From: Margaritifera margaritifera
Lineage: Eukaryota > Mollusca > Bivalvia > Unionida > Margaritiferidae
Reading direction: 5' to 3'
Length of the DNA stretch: 64,000 nt
NCBI GenBank assembly: GCA_029931535.1
Contig: JAQPZY010001664.1
Coordinates: 3,008,001-3,072,000, forward strand
Each line of letters opens with the position of its first letter. Position 1 is the stretch's first letter. Positions 38,196 to 48,815 of this stretch are shown here, one piece after another. Under the pieces are notes generated by a model. The model ran no database searches. It was not told the DNA's origin and saw nothing but the letters and a program-made list of their open reading frames with translations. Made by a program: the position numbers and the translations under genes.

Positions 38196-39215
38196 TAAAA
38201 GCAAATTGAAAAGTGTACGTTTGCCAGAAGTACGACGATGGTTACAAGAACAATCGACGTACACGTTACACAAACCCATTCGACGAAAATTTTCCAGAAG
38301 TCAAACCAAAGTGGCTGGCATCGATCATCAAAGGCAAGCAGATTTAGCAGATGTCTCTCATTTGGCAGCATACAATCGTGGTTACAAATATTTGTTTTGT
38401 GTCATTGACGTGTTTTCCAGGTTTGCTTGGGTCGTTCCTTTGACTTCTAAAAGCAGTGCTGAGTTAATACGCGCTTTAAAACTGGTGTTGAAACAAAGTG
38501 GGTGTCACCCTTTACGACGGCAAACAGACAAATGCACCGAATTTCTAAACCAAGCTTTTCAAAAAGAATTGAAACAACAGCACGTTCATTTTTTACCACT
38601 GAAAATCTTGAAACCAAAGCCAGTGTTGTTGAACGTTTTCAAAGAACTTTGAAAGAACGCATGTGAAAATATTTTACACATCAACACACTCTCAAGTACA
38701 TCGACGTGTTACCACGTTTGGTCAAAGCTTACAATCAATCGTACCATCGTAGCATCGGATGTGCCCCCGAAGATGTCACCCCTGAAAATGAAATGACAGT
38801 GTTTGATCGATTGTTTGGTACACCTCAGATTGGACACAAGAAAGCCCAGTTGCTCAAGACGGGAGAATGGGTTCGCATTGGGAAAACCAAATGCACTTTT
38901 GACAAAGGTTATTTACCGAACTGGACTACCGAATTGTTTCGTGTCACTGGACAAGTGCGTGGACGTGATCCTCTCGTCTATAAATTGGAAGACATGCACG
39001 GAGAAGTGTTAAAAGGAACTTTTTACTTGCCTGAGTTACAACGAGTGACCAAAAAAGAAGACGACCTGTACGATATCGAAAGCATTCTCGAACGAAGAAC
39101 ACGTAAAGTGGATAAACGTCGAGTAGAAGAAGTCAAAGTGCGTTGGAAAGGATATCCTCCTAGTTTTGATTCTTATATTTCCGCTTCCCAAGTCGTCGAC
39201 TATAAAAAGAAGTAA
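38182..39215 (+). pseudogene. Polinton B integrase with C-terminal chromodomain
   Basis: The N-terminal helical part leads to the catalytic core: Asp-Leu-Ala-Asp-Val (about 38345, first Asp), Val-Ile-Asp-Val-Phe-Ser-Arg-Phe-Ala-Trp (38400) and Gln-Thr-Asp-Lys (38525, second Asp). Lys-Ala-Ser-Val-Val-Glu (38615, catalytic Glu) lies in a shifted frame. A single indel near 38560-38600 and TGA at about 38664 break the gene. The frame then runs intact through Tyr-His-Arg-Ser-Ile-Gly to a chromodomain near 39065-39205 (Tyr-Asp-Ile-Glu-Ser-Ile-Leu, Val-Arg-Trp-Lys-Gly-Tyr-Pro). Chromodomains can steer integration to methylated histone H3 in chromatin. Confidence 0.88.
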
Positions 39216-39220
39216 CCAAC

Positions 39221-39649
39221 ATGCCGTTCAACACAGCAGCTATCTCTTCTTCCCAGAGTTCCTCTCTTCAAGAATTACAAAAACAACCTTTGTGGGTGTG
39301 GTACGGAGAACGTATACCTAAAAATCAAATCGTCTTTTTCTGCCAAATCTTTGTGGTGTATTGTGTCATCGGAGCAGCCATTGCCAATTTGAGTTTGCAA
39401 CAAGGTGACAAACAATTGTGGACCATTTTACTTAGCAGTTGCATCGGTTATCTTCTGCCCAGTCCGTCCTTGAAATATAGTACTGACGGTAACAACAACA
39501 ACAACAACAACAACCAGCACAACGGTGCAGCCAACGCCAGTCATCCTTCTTCCAGTCACAACAATAGCAACCCTCTTTTGGAACATTTTGAACATCATTC
39601 TCCTTCGACCACGAGTGACTCCTCGGAGACCAGAACCCTGGAACTATGA
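39221..39649 (+). CDS. Polinton conserved membrane protein (PSP motif)
   Basis: An intact 142-residue ORF five bases after the integrase stop. Two hydrophobic helices (about residues 35-58 and 68-86) flank a short polar loop. The second ends in Gly-Tyr-Leu-Leu-Pro-Ser-Pro-Ser. The C-terminal half is Asn/Ser/His-rich, with an eight-Asn run encoded by an AAC microsatellite (39493-39516). Two-helix proteins with this Leu-Leu-Pro-Ser-Pro motif recur in Polintons and adintoviruses; their role is unknown, possibly membrane association. The stop overlaps the next start in ATGA. Confidence 0.7.
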   Translation: MPFNTAAISSSQSSSLQELQKQPLWVWYGERIPKNQIVFFCQIFVVYCVIGAAIANLSLQQGDKQLWTILLSSCIGYLLPSPSLKYSTDGNNNNNNNNQHNGAANASHPSSSHNNSNPLLEHFEHHSPSTTSDSSETRTLEL

Positions 39650-40530
39650 ATAACCAATTTTATTTAACTTTACCCAGTGACTGTTCTATGGATGTGTTTC
39701 CCAACGATACCTGGTGCTGTTTCACGGCCAAATTACCTCAGTCCATACAATTGGATCACGAAGCTCATTGGGAAGTGTCTTTGGTAGAAATCATTCATCC
39801 TACGCAAGCCTTCAATATCAACGAAGGTCAAAACACTTTTGTCGTGGATATCCTGAACGAACAAGTGCAAGAACACTTGGACAAAAATGATCCTAGTTAT
39901 TACGAATCCTTGACTAGCTATACCATGAGAATTCCTGTGGGGTATTATTTTAATGCTCAACATTTGGATGACACCATTGCGACTATCTTTCAGGACCAAT
40001 TTGGCAAAGCCTTGGACAAAGCCAAGAAAACTGTCTAGATCGAGTACCATAAAATTGCTCACCGCTTCAATATGCATTTTTCGGACGCCAAAATATTGTC
40101 CATCACTTTTTGTCCTGGGTTGTTTGATATTTTGGGTGGATACACAGGAAGAGCTCCCATGAAAGACATCCACAGCAACGATCAATTTTACAAGTTTTTT
40201 CGCTACTCTGTCGAAATGAACGAAGGACTGAATGTATTGTTTGTGTACTCCGATGTGGTGGAGTACAACGTTGCGGGAAACACAGCCACTCCGTTAGTGA
40301 GAGTTATTCCTTTCAAAGTGGATTCTGCCGTCGCTGCGTACGAAAAAGGTGGAAACACGTATCACGTTCACCGTGAATTTGTACATCCTCATTATCTTCC
40401 TGTCAGTAAATCGTATTTTGACAGTGTCAACATTAGTATAAAAGGAGATCTGGGACAAAGTATTCTATTCACTAAAGGAAAAGTCACGGTGAAACTACAT
40501 TTTCGAAAACGGTTCTCCAGCGAATTGTAA
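39646..40530 (+). pseudogene. minor capsid (penton-like) protein, one in-frame TAG
   Basis: A single frame of 294 codons with one TAG at 40036-40038. The N-terminus (Phe-Tyr-Leu-Thr-Leu-Pro-Ser-Asp, then Phe-x-x-Asn-Asp-Thr, Trp-Glu-Val-Ser-Leu-Val-Glu-Ile) and repeated beta-strand pattern fit the single jelly-roll minor capsid protein of Polintons, the penton homologue. It would fill the vertices of an icosahedral capsid. It lies between the membrane protein (4-bp ATGA overlap) and the pVI-like gene in the usual capsid block. Confidence 0.8.
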
Positions 40531-40537
40531 CACCAAA

Positions 40538-40975
40538 ATGTATCATGTGTACCGAGGAGTGGCTCGACAACGAGGACATGGTTTAGGAGATATGTTAAAA
40601 TCTGCTGTTCGGACGGTAGCCCCCATCTTGAAACCCATGGTTACTCGAGGATTTCATGTTTTAAAAGATGCCGCTTTGACGCAAGGAAAAGAATTTCTTC
40701 AAAACGTCCTCATCGACAAACAAAATCCTAAAGAAGCCTTTATGAGAGCAGGAAATAATGTGTTGCTGCAAACTGGGAAAGATATTTTGGGTCGCCGAGA
40801 GATTGCTATAAATTCGCTTCACACTTCTGGACCTGGTATTACTTCTTCCTCAACGCCACAGCAAGGACAAGGCAGAAAGAGATGTCGACACCCCTTCAGA
40901 GCTCATAAACACGGTGTTCAGAAAAAGAATAAGAAAAGAAGAACTGTCAGAGAATTAGACGTGTTTGATTACTAA
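40538..40975 (+). CDS. pVI-like minor virion protein
   Basis: An intact 145-residue ORF eight bases after the penton stop. It starts Tyr-x2-Tyr-Arg-Gly, then Arg-Gly-x-Gly-Leu-Gly and an amphipathic helix (Leu-Lys-Ser-Ala-Val-Arg-Thr-Val-Ala-Pro-Ile-Leu). A Lys-Glu-Ala segment and a basic tail (Lys-Lys-Asn-Lys-Lys-Arg-Arg) follow. Polinton proteins with a Gly-rich start and an amphipathic helix in this gene position are compared with adenovirus pVI. Assignment is by position and motif, not alignment. Confidence 0.65.
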   Translation: MYHVYRGVARQRGHGLGDMLKSAVRTVAPILKPMVTRGFHVLKDAALTQGKEFLQNVLIDKQNPKEAFMRAGNNVLLQTGKDILGRREIAINSLHTSGPGITSSSTPQQGQGRKRCRHPFRAHKHGVQKKNKKRRTVRELDVFDY

Positions 40976-40984
40976 CTATTGAAA

Positions 40985-42230
40985 ATGATGCACCGAGATT
41001 CTTGCGAATGTACCAAGTCAGAACTGGATCTGTTTGCCATGCCCCCGACCATGATGACGATGCAAGAATCCCAACCGGTAGAATTTCATCCTCTGTCGTC
41101 TTTGACGACTTCAGCCCCTATCGAATTTGAAATCAAAGGATAAACCGAAGATTACATCGATCTGAATAGCAGCCACTTGTATCTGAAACTCAAAGTGATC
41201 AAAACGGACAACACCAATACAGATGCCGATGCCAGAGTAGCTCCAGTCAATAATGTCATGCATTCCTTGTTCAACGAAGTGGATTTGTACTTGAATAACA
41301 AACTGGTCAGCAGCAGCATGGATACTTACCCTTACCTTGCTTACTTGGAAACTCTCTTGACGTACGGAAAAGAAGCCAAGAATACCCATCTCGATGCTTC
41401 CGTGGTATGGAAATCTGACACCTTGGAATAGTTCAACGACACAGCGGTGAATATAGATGACGATCCTCACAATGTGGGATGTATCGACCGCCGAAAGAAA
41501 ATCAGACAAGGGCGCACTTTAGAACTGATGGATCGTTTGCATTTTGACATGTGGTTGCAAGACAAGTATTTGATGAACGGAGTGGATGTACGCCTGAGAC
41601 TGAATCGCATTAGTACTGTCTTCCAATATATGACTAATGCCAACGAGTACAAAACCATCATCGAAGAAGCCAGACTTTACGTGCGCCATATAGAAGTCTT
41701 ACCTAAAGTAGCCAACGACATCAGTCAAACTTGGAGCAGAACCACTGCCAAGTATCATGTGCGACGAGTGGAAGTGAAAACGTTTACCATTGCCTCTGGA
41801 ATCCGATCCAATGTCGAAGGTCATGTCTTCCAAGGACAGCTCCCCAAACGTTTACTCATCGGCATCGGCAGTAATGCAGCCCTCAACGGAGCCATCGATC
41901 AAAATCCTTTCAACTTTCAACACTTCAACGTCTCCAAGATAGAAGTCACTCGAGATGGCCAGACGTTGTGTACCAGACCTTGAACCTAACTTTGCCGAGA
42001 AAAATTACTTGAGATCTTACTTGACACTGTTTGAAGCCACAGGACAGTTAGGCACCAACAGCAGCCACGGCATTTCGTACGAGGATTATGCAGGAGGATA
42101 TGCTTTGTGGGGATTTGATTTCACTCCTGACCAAGGCAGCGACGAAGGACATTTCCACCATATAAAATCAGGCCAACTTCTTGTGGAACTTCAGTTTGCC
42201 ACAGCTCTAGCTAACACTGTGAACGTGATG
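40985..42230 (+). pseudogene. major capsid protein (double jelly-roll)
   Basis: One frame runs from ATG 40985 to about 41983, with TAA at 41141-41143 and TAG at 41429-41431. A frameshift near 41975 then leads into the frame of 41955. Features are an N-terminal Pro-Ile-Glu-Phe-Glu-Ile segment, Leu-Phe-Asn-Glu-Val-Asp-Leu-Tyr-Leu-Asn, Leu-Leu-x-Tyr-Gly, Asn-Pro-Phe-Asn-Phe-x-His and Ala-Gly-Gly-Tyr-Ala-Leu-Trp-Gly-Phe-Asp. Gly-x-Leu-x-Val-Glu-Leu-x-Phe follows near the end. These are typical of Polinton/adintovirus major capsid proteins. The expected C-terminal strand after Asn-Thr-Val-Asn-Val is missing: the sequence switches to unrelated coding-like DNA near 42230. Confidence 0.88.
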
Positions 42231-42467
42231 CAGATGGGGAAAAGATTTAATGAATGCCCTATTCCCCTAGCGATCTTGATGATAAACTGCGCCATAGATC
42301 TCTTGAAGTTGCCGGAATCTCCTATCAAAGTCTTGGCACCATTGTACCAGCTAGTGGTGGCAGACTTGATTGATCCTGATAAAAACAAGAACATAAATAG
42401 AAGAAAGTTCGAGCCACCTGATGAACTGAGGCCCTACTTGATACCGCCAATGGAAGATTTCCAGTAG
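42231..42467 (+). other. unrelated ORF tail fused to the truncated capsid gene
   Basis: In the same frame as the capsid C-terminus, about 78 codons stay open and end at TAG 42465. They read Ile-Leu-Met-Ile-Asn-Cys, Leu-Pro-Glu-Ser-Pro-Ile-Lys-Val-Leu, Asp-Pro-Asp-Lys-Asn-Lys and Pro-Pro-Met-Glu-Asp-Phe. This does not resemble capsid sequence. It may be part of another gene or a retrocopy joined by deletion. Family not recognised. Confidence 0.4.
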
Positions 42468-42910
42468 TCCATTGAATGGATGGGCCGAATTGCCTATTTT
42501 TTTTCATTTTGGCTTGAAAACCTTTTCGAATATAACTTAATTACAACGCAAATATGATCAATTATCCACCGAATCACATCATAACTTGATAATATCTGAT
42601 TAAGATCAAAAAAATTGAATGGGTTACTTAAACCAAAATTTTTCATTGTTTTCGGAAAATGTATGTACATTCTGTACACGATATTTCAAAATTGATAGGG
42701 GGGTAGGAAAATTGATAAAACTGAGTAAATGTGACCGCAGTTACAATATGTGGCTAACACACAATTGGTAATAGGGACAGCCCGTTTTAGCTAACTATTC
42801 AGAATTTGATCATGTATTTTCATGGCGTCTCAGTATTTTGTCACGCTTCGCGCCTCCCTTGCCTAGCCCGTGCTGCCTGCCACTTTTGACATCAATAAAC
42901 CCCTGTAAAC
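42468..42910. other. no gene recognised
   Basis: AT-rich spacer after the capsid-gene fusion. A short palindrome TCCATTGAATGGA lies at about 42469-42481. The last 90 bases (from about 42820) already resemble the DNA preceding the second copy of the hairpin-rich repeat near 53740-53847. Confidence 0.5.
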
Positions 42911-43220
42911 CTGTAAACATTGTGGTTCTATTCCTATGTACAGGTATAATTAATTATACACACCCTCCAATATCGCGCCGTCAATGAACCCCCTTAGTGG
43001 GGAAACCATGCAGCGATGGAGGGGTGTATAAACAGCGTCCTAACGCTTTAACGTTCAGGTGTGTTGCAAACTGGCAACACGCCTGACCACAATTAAATTA
43101 AGTGTGCTTAGTACACAATTCAACCCCACGGTGCGTGCTTCGCACGCATTATGGGTAAATAGACGTACATGGTCGAATGACCGAAAACCTCTTTAATTCA
43201 AAGATCATCATCATTTGCGC
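42911..43220 (+). repeat. hairpin-rich structured repeat, copy 1
   Basis: Shares about 80 percent identity with 53848-54162. Contains, in order, a long stem (ATACACACCCTCC with GGAGGGGTGTAT) enclosing a CCCCC/TGGGG hairpin, and a perfect 12-bp stem CAGGTGTGTTGC/GCAACACGCCTG. Then come GTGTGC/GTACAC, a perfect TGCGTGC-TTC-GCACGCA hairpin and GGTC-GAAT-GACC, ending with ATCATCATCATTTGCGC. The short (ATC)n tail suggests a LINE 3' end or SINE. Confidence 0.7.
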
Positions 43221-44640
43221 TTTTGCATTCCATTCATTCGATACCTGTGGCCCTTCAAATAAAGACGTGTCGTGACTTCTTTAACAAAAAACCGTGAGGA
43301 AAAAAAATTATTTTTCCTTCACGTACAAAATCCGCTGACCGCTTAGGGCCCGTGGGACCACCTTCAAGCTTGGCTTTAGGTCCCACACCTAGGCAGCGAC
43401 GACTCAAGATCTTCTTGCAGGCAGCGGTAGTCAACAAAGCTTTTAACCACCTACATACAACATAACCAGTTCCAGCCATTGATCCAGCCAGCCAGCCAGC
43501 CAGCCAGCCGTTCCAGCCATTCCAGCCATCCTAACCATCTCAGCCAGCCAGCCAGTCATAGGAAACCTCAACTTATAGTAGTATCGGAAGATTTAAATTT
43601 ATTGGGTAAGGTAGAAATATTAGACTTAAGCCTACAACTGTGTACCATTTGGCTGATATAGGGAAACATCTATTGACTGCAATTTTGTTTTCACCCTTGT
43701 TTACTGACCTTCAACAAACAAACCATTGACATTCTACAAGGCTGTATTTCTCATCCCATATACAGTACTATAACAAGTCAATACTAACCATTAAAAAAAA
43801 ACGATCGGCAGCAATTAATTAAATTCGTAGGAGAAAAAAATCAAAACAACAACGATAACAACCAAAAATTCTGGTTGTTTTTCCAAAATAACATTAAAGG
43901 GAGAAAGATAAATTTTCTGTCTCTCCTACCTATTATTTGATTATTATTGCGACCTATAAGTTTAAATCCCTGCCTAATAGGTTAGGCTATTGTCTGTTGC
44001 GAGATTTTCTGTCACGCTTGCAAACAGGGGCTAGGTCTCACACTAGCAACTGCCTGGGTGGAATCCCTGTGTATCCTCAAGCTCTTGGAGTGATCGCAGG
44101 ATTTTCTGCTACATAAAGCACTGGGGCCTGGTTCCAATCAGGTGTACCAGGAAGGAATCCTTGCTTAGGCCGGTAGACTGACCATTTGATAGATTCTTGT
44201 GTTCGAATACTCGGGAAAATAAATTTAAAGAAATGAAAACTATATATAAGCTACCGGTAGTTATTTCATCTTAACACATATATTATCCAAATAATTTTAC
44301 AATCCGTACTAACTGTGGGTAATCGTACTAGCTCCAGGGTTTAATAATAATAAAAAAAAATTTAAAATTTATATAAAAAAAAAAATCAACAAACCAAAAA
44401 AAAAAAACAAAAAAAAACCAACAACAACAACAACAAAAAATAAAGAAAAAAACTGTGTCAACAACCTGCCAATAACCATTTAAAATGTATTAAAAGGGAA
44501 CATCCTCCAGGAAAATTACCCCTACAGGTATTAGGGGGAAATAAACTCCTCCAAACTTCAAAGGAACCATTAAACTAGAGGTAAACGGCAAAATTAGGGA
44601 ATGAAAACTAAACTTTACCCCAGACCAAAAGACGCCAGAT
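43221..44640. other. no gene recognised; simple repeats and hairpins
   Basis: Holds two further inverted repeats (43291-43325 around GAGGAAAAA/TTTTTCCTTC; 43350-43387 around GTGGGACC/GGTCCCAC) and a CCAG-type minisatellite at 43483-43556. A/C-rich low-complexity runs lie near 44345-44450. The right part may be the 5' untranslated region of the LINE. Confidence 0.45.
43483..43556. repeat. (CCAG)n minisatellite
   Basis: Runs of CCAG with interspersed TTCCAGCCAT variants. Confidence 0.85.
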
Positions 44641-45119
44641 GTACTAGATGTATCGGCTATTCAGCCGAATAAAATTGGGATAGCCCCAAATAGGGACGCA
44701 ACGCCCACAATTGCGTCCCCAGTAATTGCCTTCCCAGGCCATTCTCCCCAGAACTGGATATATAATTCAAAGGCACATACAGCGAGGGAAACAGCGATAA
44801 CGACCTAACTGACACAAAGCCGATCGCCTTCCCCTCACCCGATAAATCAAAGGCAAGTGTCAAAATAGAAATCACCCCCACTACCAACCACACTAACAAC
44901 CAGGAAAGGGTGAGGAAAACACCACACCACTTAATACTGGAATCAATCAGGAGGAGGGGGAAAATGTGAGTTCTGGGACCCCTACCGTCTACAAATCAGA
45001 CAGGAAACATATCGGATGAAGGGAGTAATGGTTTAGGGGCAAAACCTAAAACTTACTCAGAAACCCTGAAGCATAAACCAAAAACTCTAGAAATCAAGCA
45101 CGCACAACATATTCAATCA

Positions 45120-46650
45120 AAGACTAGACACGTTGATACACAATAGCCAAGTAGCTGGACCGTCAAAGAGCAATCCAGATTTAACAGCGGAAGAGATTCA
45201 CATTGCTTTAATTCCTGACTCTCCAGAACCTAGAAAACCATTAAAACACATTCTCATTCAAGGGAAGGGGAAGGGAGTATGAAATGGAAAAACCAATTGC
45301 AAAAACCCTAAAGTGACCAAGGGAAACACAAAAATCAAAATCATAGAAACAAAACAGGGCCCAAATAGTCTACCCGTTGCTAAAACCATCAATAGTGGAA
45401 ACAAATACAACATAAATGGCATACCAACTAATCCAAACAGACAGGAAAAGGACCAGGTGAAACATCAAAAACCATATCACTCAAAAGATCTGACCGCCTT
45501 CACCAAAAGCTCAGACATAAACAAAATCAGCATAACAAGTATCACTACTGAGCTACTGAGACATCACGGGGGAGAATTCGCAGTTGCCCAAACAAGACAA
45601 AATTATTCAATTATTAAATGCAATACCAACAAACAACTAGAAACATTCCTGGAAGTCACTAAAATAGGGCCAGACAGAGTAATAATCACCAGGCATAAAG
45701 CAATGAAATCCAAACAACAAGGAAATAAAAACTTAGAACACATATCCTCATACAAGAAAATAGTTAAAGTAAATCTAGCCATGGACCCGAATACCATCAC
45801 CCAAGAACTAAGAAGTCAAAGTCATGAAATAGATCAGGCAATGAGGTTTAAAAACAAAAATGGAAATAAATCAACGGTAGTTCTGCTCCATTTAAAAACA
45901 AAACTGACAACTCAAAATTGGTCCAACTCGGGCCGCACGGGGTGCGATATTGGCTGGAGGAATTTCAAAACAAACCGCGGTTCTGTACAAACTGTTAAAG
46001 ATGGGGCCAATTCTCAACTAAGTGCAGATCAAGAAGAAGATGTGATAAATGTCGAGGTACCCATTCTGGAAAATGTAGGTTATCAGGAATGAAATGCGCT
46101 AACTGCAGACTTCCCCATAGGCCCAACTCAATAGCCTGCCATGCCGCTATTAGGGAAAAACAAATCGTCGACTATATGTCGCGCAACGAAGTGACATATC
46201 TAGTTGCTAAAACATTAGCTTTACCAAATAAAACACAACATCCAGAAGGACCTAGCAAAAAATATACCTCTAGCCAAGAGGCCAACAGTAGAAAATTATG
46301 CAGCAAGGAATCTGAAAGGACTCCGTCCTTACTCCAATCAGCAAACCTCAATAAAAAGTCAGATAAAACCTAAAATCACAAACATCACGGTAAAGAAGAC
46401 ACACCTACCTCATCTATTAATAAAGTCCATGTCACTGACGTCATAAACAACAACAAACTGAAACGGGTACAAACAACGCAATCACCAAATAAATCGATAA
46501 CACAGGTAAAAACTAACCAGGTTAACCCCAAATCAATCCCCGAACATAGTTTAAGTAGAGTAGGGAATACATCAAACATTACTACAGAACAGGCGCTGAT
46601 GCTCATTAAAGATATCGTCAACGAGGCATTAAACCTAAACAAAGCAAAAC
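45120..46650 (+). pseudogene. LINE ORF1 (gag-like) with zinc knuckles
   Basis: Main open frame at 45313-46092, polar, Lys/Asn/Thr-rich. Around 45955-46145 another frame carries a dense Cys array (Cys-x2-Cys, Cys-Asp-Lys-Cys-Arg-Gly-Thr-His-Ser-Gly-Lys-Cys, then Cys-Ala-Asn-Cys-x4-His-Arg). This is the multiple-knuckle layout of ORF1 in I- and Jockey-type LINEs. A short acidic-basic C-terminal part runs to 46650. Frameshifts break it. It would bind element RNA. Confidence 0.65.
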
Positions 46651-46689
46651 AATTTCAATCGATAATGGGTCTACAGCCAAAATGCTTCC

Positions 46690-48605
46690 GCAATAAATTT
46701 TCTCAAAGTTTACTCATTCTGGGTCACTGAGAACGAAAATGATGCTTAAAATTGTTGATTGGCTCTAGTTTTAAAGATATTATACTTGGTCAGTATATAC
46801 GACACTTGACTTGGGAATGGCGGAGGATAAGTGAGTTATAAAGGGAAGGGATCTCAATTTAAACCAGAAATGACTAAAATACATCTTTGACTGGATCTAT
46901 GAATAAATCTATGACTGGGTTTGGACAGTACTTGCTTTTTAGGCAATGAATGATGATGTAATCTGAAGCTGGTATTGCGTCATACATGAAAAGAATTGCA
47001 TGATGTTATTTCCTAGAAGTCATGGATGATGCAATCATAACTAAGCTTACATCACTCTGCTGAAGAAATTGTCCTATATCAGCTCTACAAATCATACAGT
47101 GTCGTGCTCTCTTATTTTTCAGCGTTTGATTTTGCAAAGGGACACATTTCTGTTTAGCCAAAGTGAGCAGAGATGCATCGTACTTGTGTGAACAATGCAG
47201 ATAACTTCTGCTATGTTTGTGGTGAAGTGACTTTTGCATCACAAAAGCGCAGAATAACCACTATGGTTAAGAAAGCCTATCACCTTTATTTTGGCTGCAA
47301 AATTGGAGATCAGGACAAGATGTGAGCCCCACACATATGCTGCAACACTTGTGCAACAAATCTTCGCCATTGGTTGAACAGGAAAAGGAAATCTATGCCT
47401 TTTGCAATACCAATGATTTGGAGAGAGCCAACAGATCATATCAGCAATTGTTACTTCTGCATGGTGCCTCCAGTTGGGAAAGGTGTGTCAATGAAGAAAA
47501 AGTGGGTTGTGCATTATCCAAACATTCCATCAGCTATACGCCCAGTACCCCACGGAGAAGGACTGCCGGTTCCTGATGCACCAGAATCATTCTCACTTGA
47601 GTCAGACGAGGAAGAGGAAGAGGCTGAAATTTCTAGTCCTGAACCATCAATGTCACATGATCCATATTTTCTCCCATCATCCTCCTCTGAACCACACCTC
47701 ATAACACAAGGTGAACTGAATGAACTTGTCACGGATTTGGAACTAACCAAGAGCAAGGCAGAGCTGTTGGACTCCAGACCACAGCAGTGGAATCTCCTGG
47801 CAAGTGATGTTAGGGTTTCCATGTTCCGTGACCGTCAAAAGGATCTTGTCCCATTCTTCTTCATGGAAAGTGATCTTGAAGCCTGCAACAACATCGATTG
47901 TGTGCATTTCACTGTGCACTGCGTGGCAAGGAAAAGACGGCATGGAAAGCCTTCCAGTTAGTGGCAACACATTTTCTCGGAAACAACAAGGCAGATAATT
48001 ACAGGGAGTTGGTGGAAAACCTCCTCAAGGCATACAAAATCCTTGGTTGCAACATGTCACTGAAGATAAATTTTGTGCACTCTCATCTCGATTTTTTCCA
48101 CCGAACTGCGGAGCTGTGAGCGACGAGCACGGCGATCGATTTCACCAGGACATTGCAACAATGGAGAAACTCTATCAGGGCAAAGTGAGCCCATCAGCGC
48201 TTGTAGACTATTGCTGGACAGTGACAAGAGATGCTCCATTTAATGAATACAAGAGACAAGCCAAGAAGCGCCGAGTAGAGACTGAATAAAGACTAAACTA
48301 TGTACTTATATATACATAATAGTTTTTTAACTTTTGTTTCAATATATTTTTTATTTATATAACCCTTTTGCTGTTTTTTTTAAAGTGTTACATAAACAGG
48401 ACAGGTGAAATATTATCATGTAAAGCAACCATAAACACATGCAAAAACCTAGGTTTACAATTTATGATTAAAACTCTACTATGTACACAATATACATAGA
48501 CGTAAAATGTAAAAACTTAAATATCTTGGAAACAGTAGCAAATCAGTTGTTTTAATTGTCATATTTGAATTCAGCACATCAAAATCCCTAATAAATAGTA
48601 CATTT
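46690..48605 (+). mobile_element. internally deleted DNA transposon inside the LINE
   Basis: Ends show inverted similarity. Left 46715-46790 (ACTGAGAACGAAAATGATGC, TTGATTGGCTCTAGTTTTAAAGATATT) resembles the reverse complement of right 48515-48580. It carries the coding remnant at 47173-48289. LINE coding sequence stops before it and LINE ORF2 begins after it. The precise ends and target duplication could not be fixed by eye. Confidence 0.6.
47173..48289 (+). pseudogene. transposase-type protein, centre deleted
   Basis: ATG 47173 opens an N-terminal Cys/His finger (Cys-Tyr-Val-Cys, His-Leu-Tyr-Phe-Gly-Cys, His-Ile-Cys-Cys-x2-Cys), with TGA at about 47322. It continues as Tyr-Phe-Cys-Met-Val-Pro-Pro, a Glu-rich linker, and Pro-Phe-Phe-Phe-Met-Glu-Ser-Asp-Leu (47880). 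There the reading jumps to sequence that belongs near the C-terminus (Gly-Lys-Glu-Lys-Thr-Ala-Trp-Lys-Ala-Phe; Pro-Asn-Cys-Gly-Ala-Val-Ser-Asp-Glu-His-Gly; Cys-Trp-Thr). I recognise this as a widespread uncharacterised transposon-derived family. The missing centre includes the part where catalytic residues would lie. Confidence 0.65.
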
Positions 48606-48815
48606 TATCTCTGAAGCAGACAACTTCGAAAACATTATAGACCAGTGTAATCTGTGTAACAAAATTTCCGCCATTACAAATAATCTAAGAACCCAAGCCA
48701 GAGCGTAATGGGGATAACTAGGAAATTAAAAAAAAAGCTAACACAGGAATAACTGAACAACTTATATAAAATAACGTAAATATATAACAACGAACATGAA
48801 TAAAAAAAACAACAA
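48606..48815. other. LINE inter-ORF spacer
   Basis: Short region between the inserted transposon and LINE ORF2; coding-like traces of ORF1 C-terminus (Cys-Asn-Leu-Cys near 48650) are visible. Confidence 0.4.

Noticed and set aside
42960..43035. Hammerhead ribozyme in the hairpin-rich repeat
   Set aside because: A hairpin followed by GAAA is present, but the required CTGANGA core is absent in both copies.
45603..45800. Minus-strand hydrophobic ORF in the LINE
   Set aside because: Antisense shadow of LINE ORF1; no independent support.
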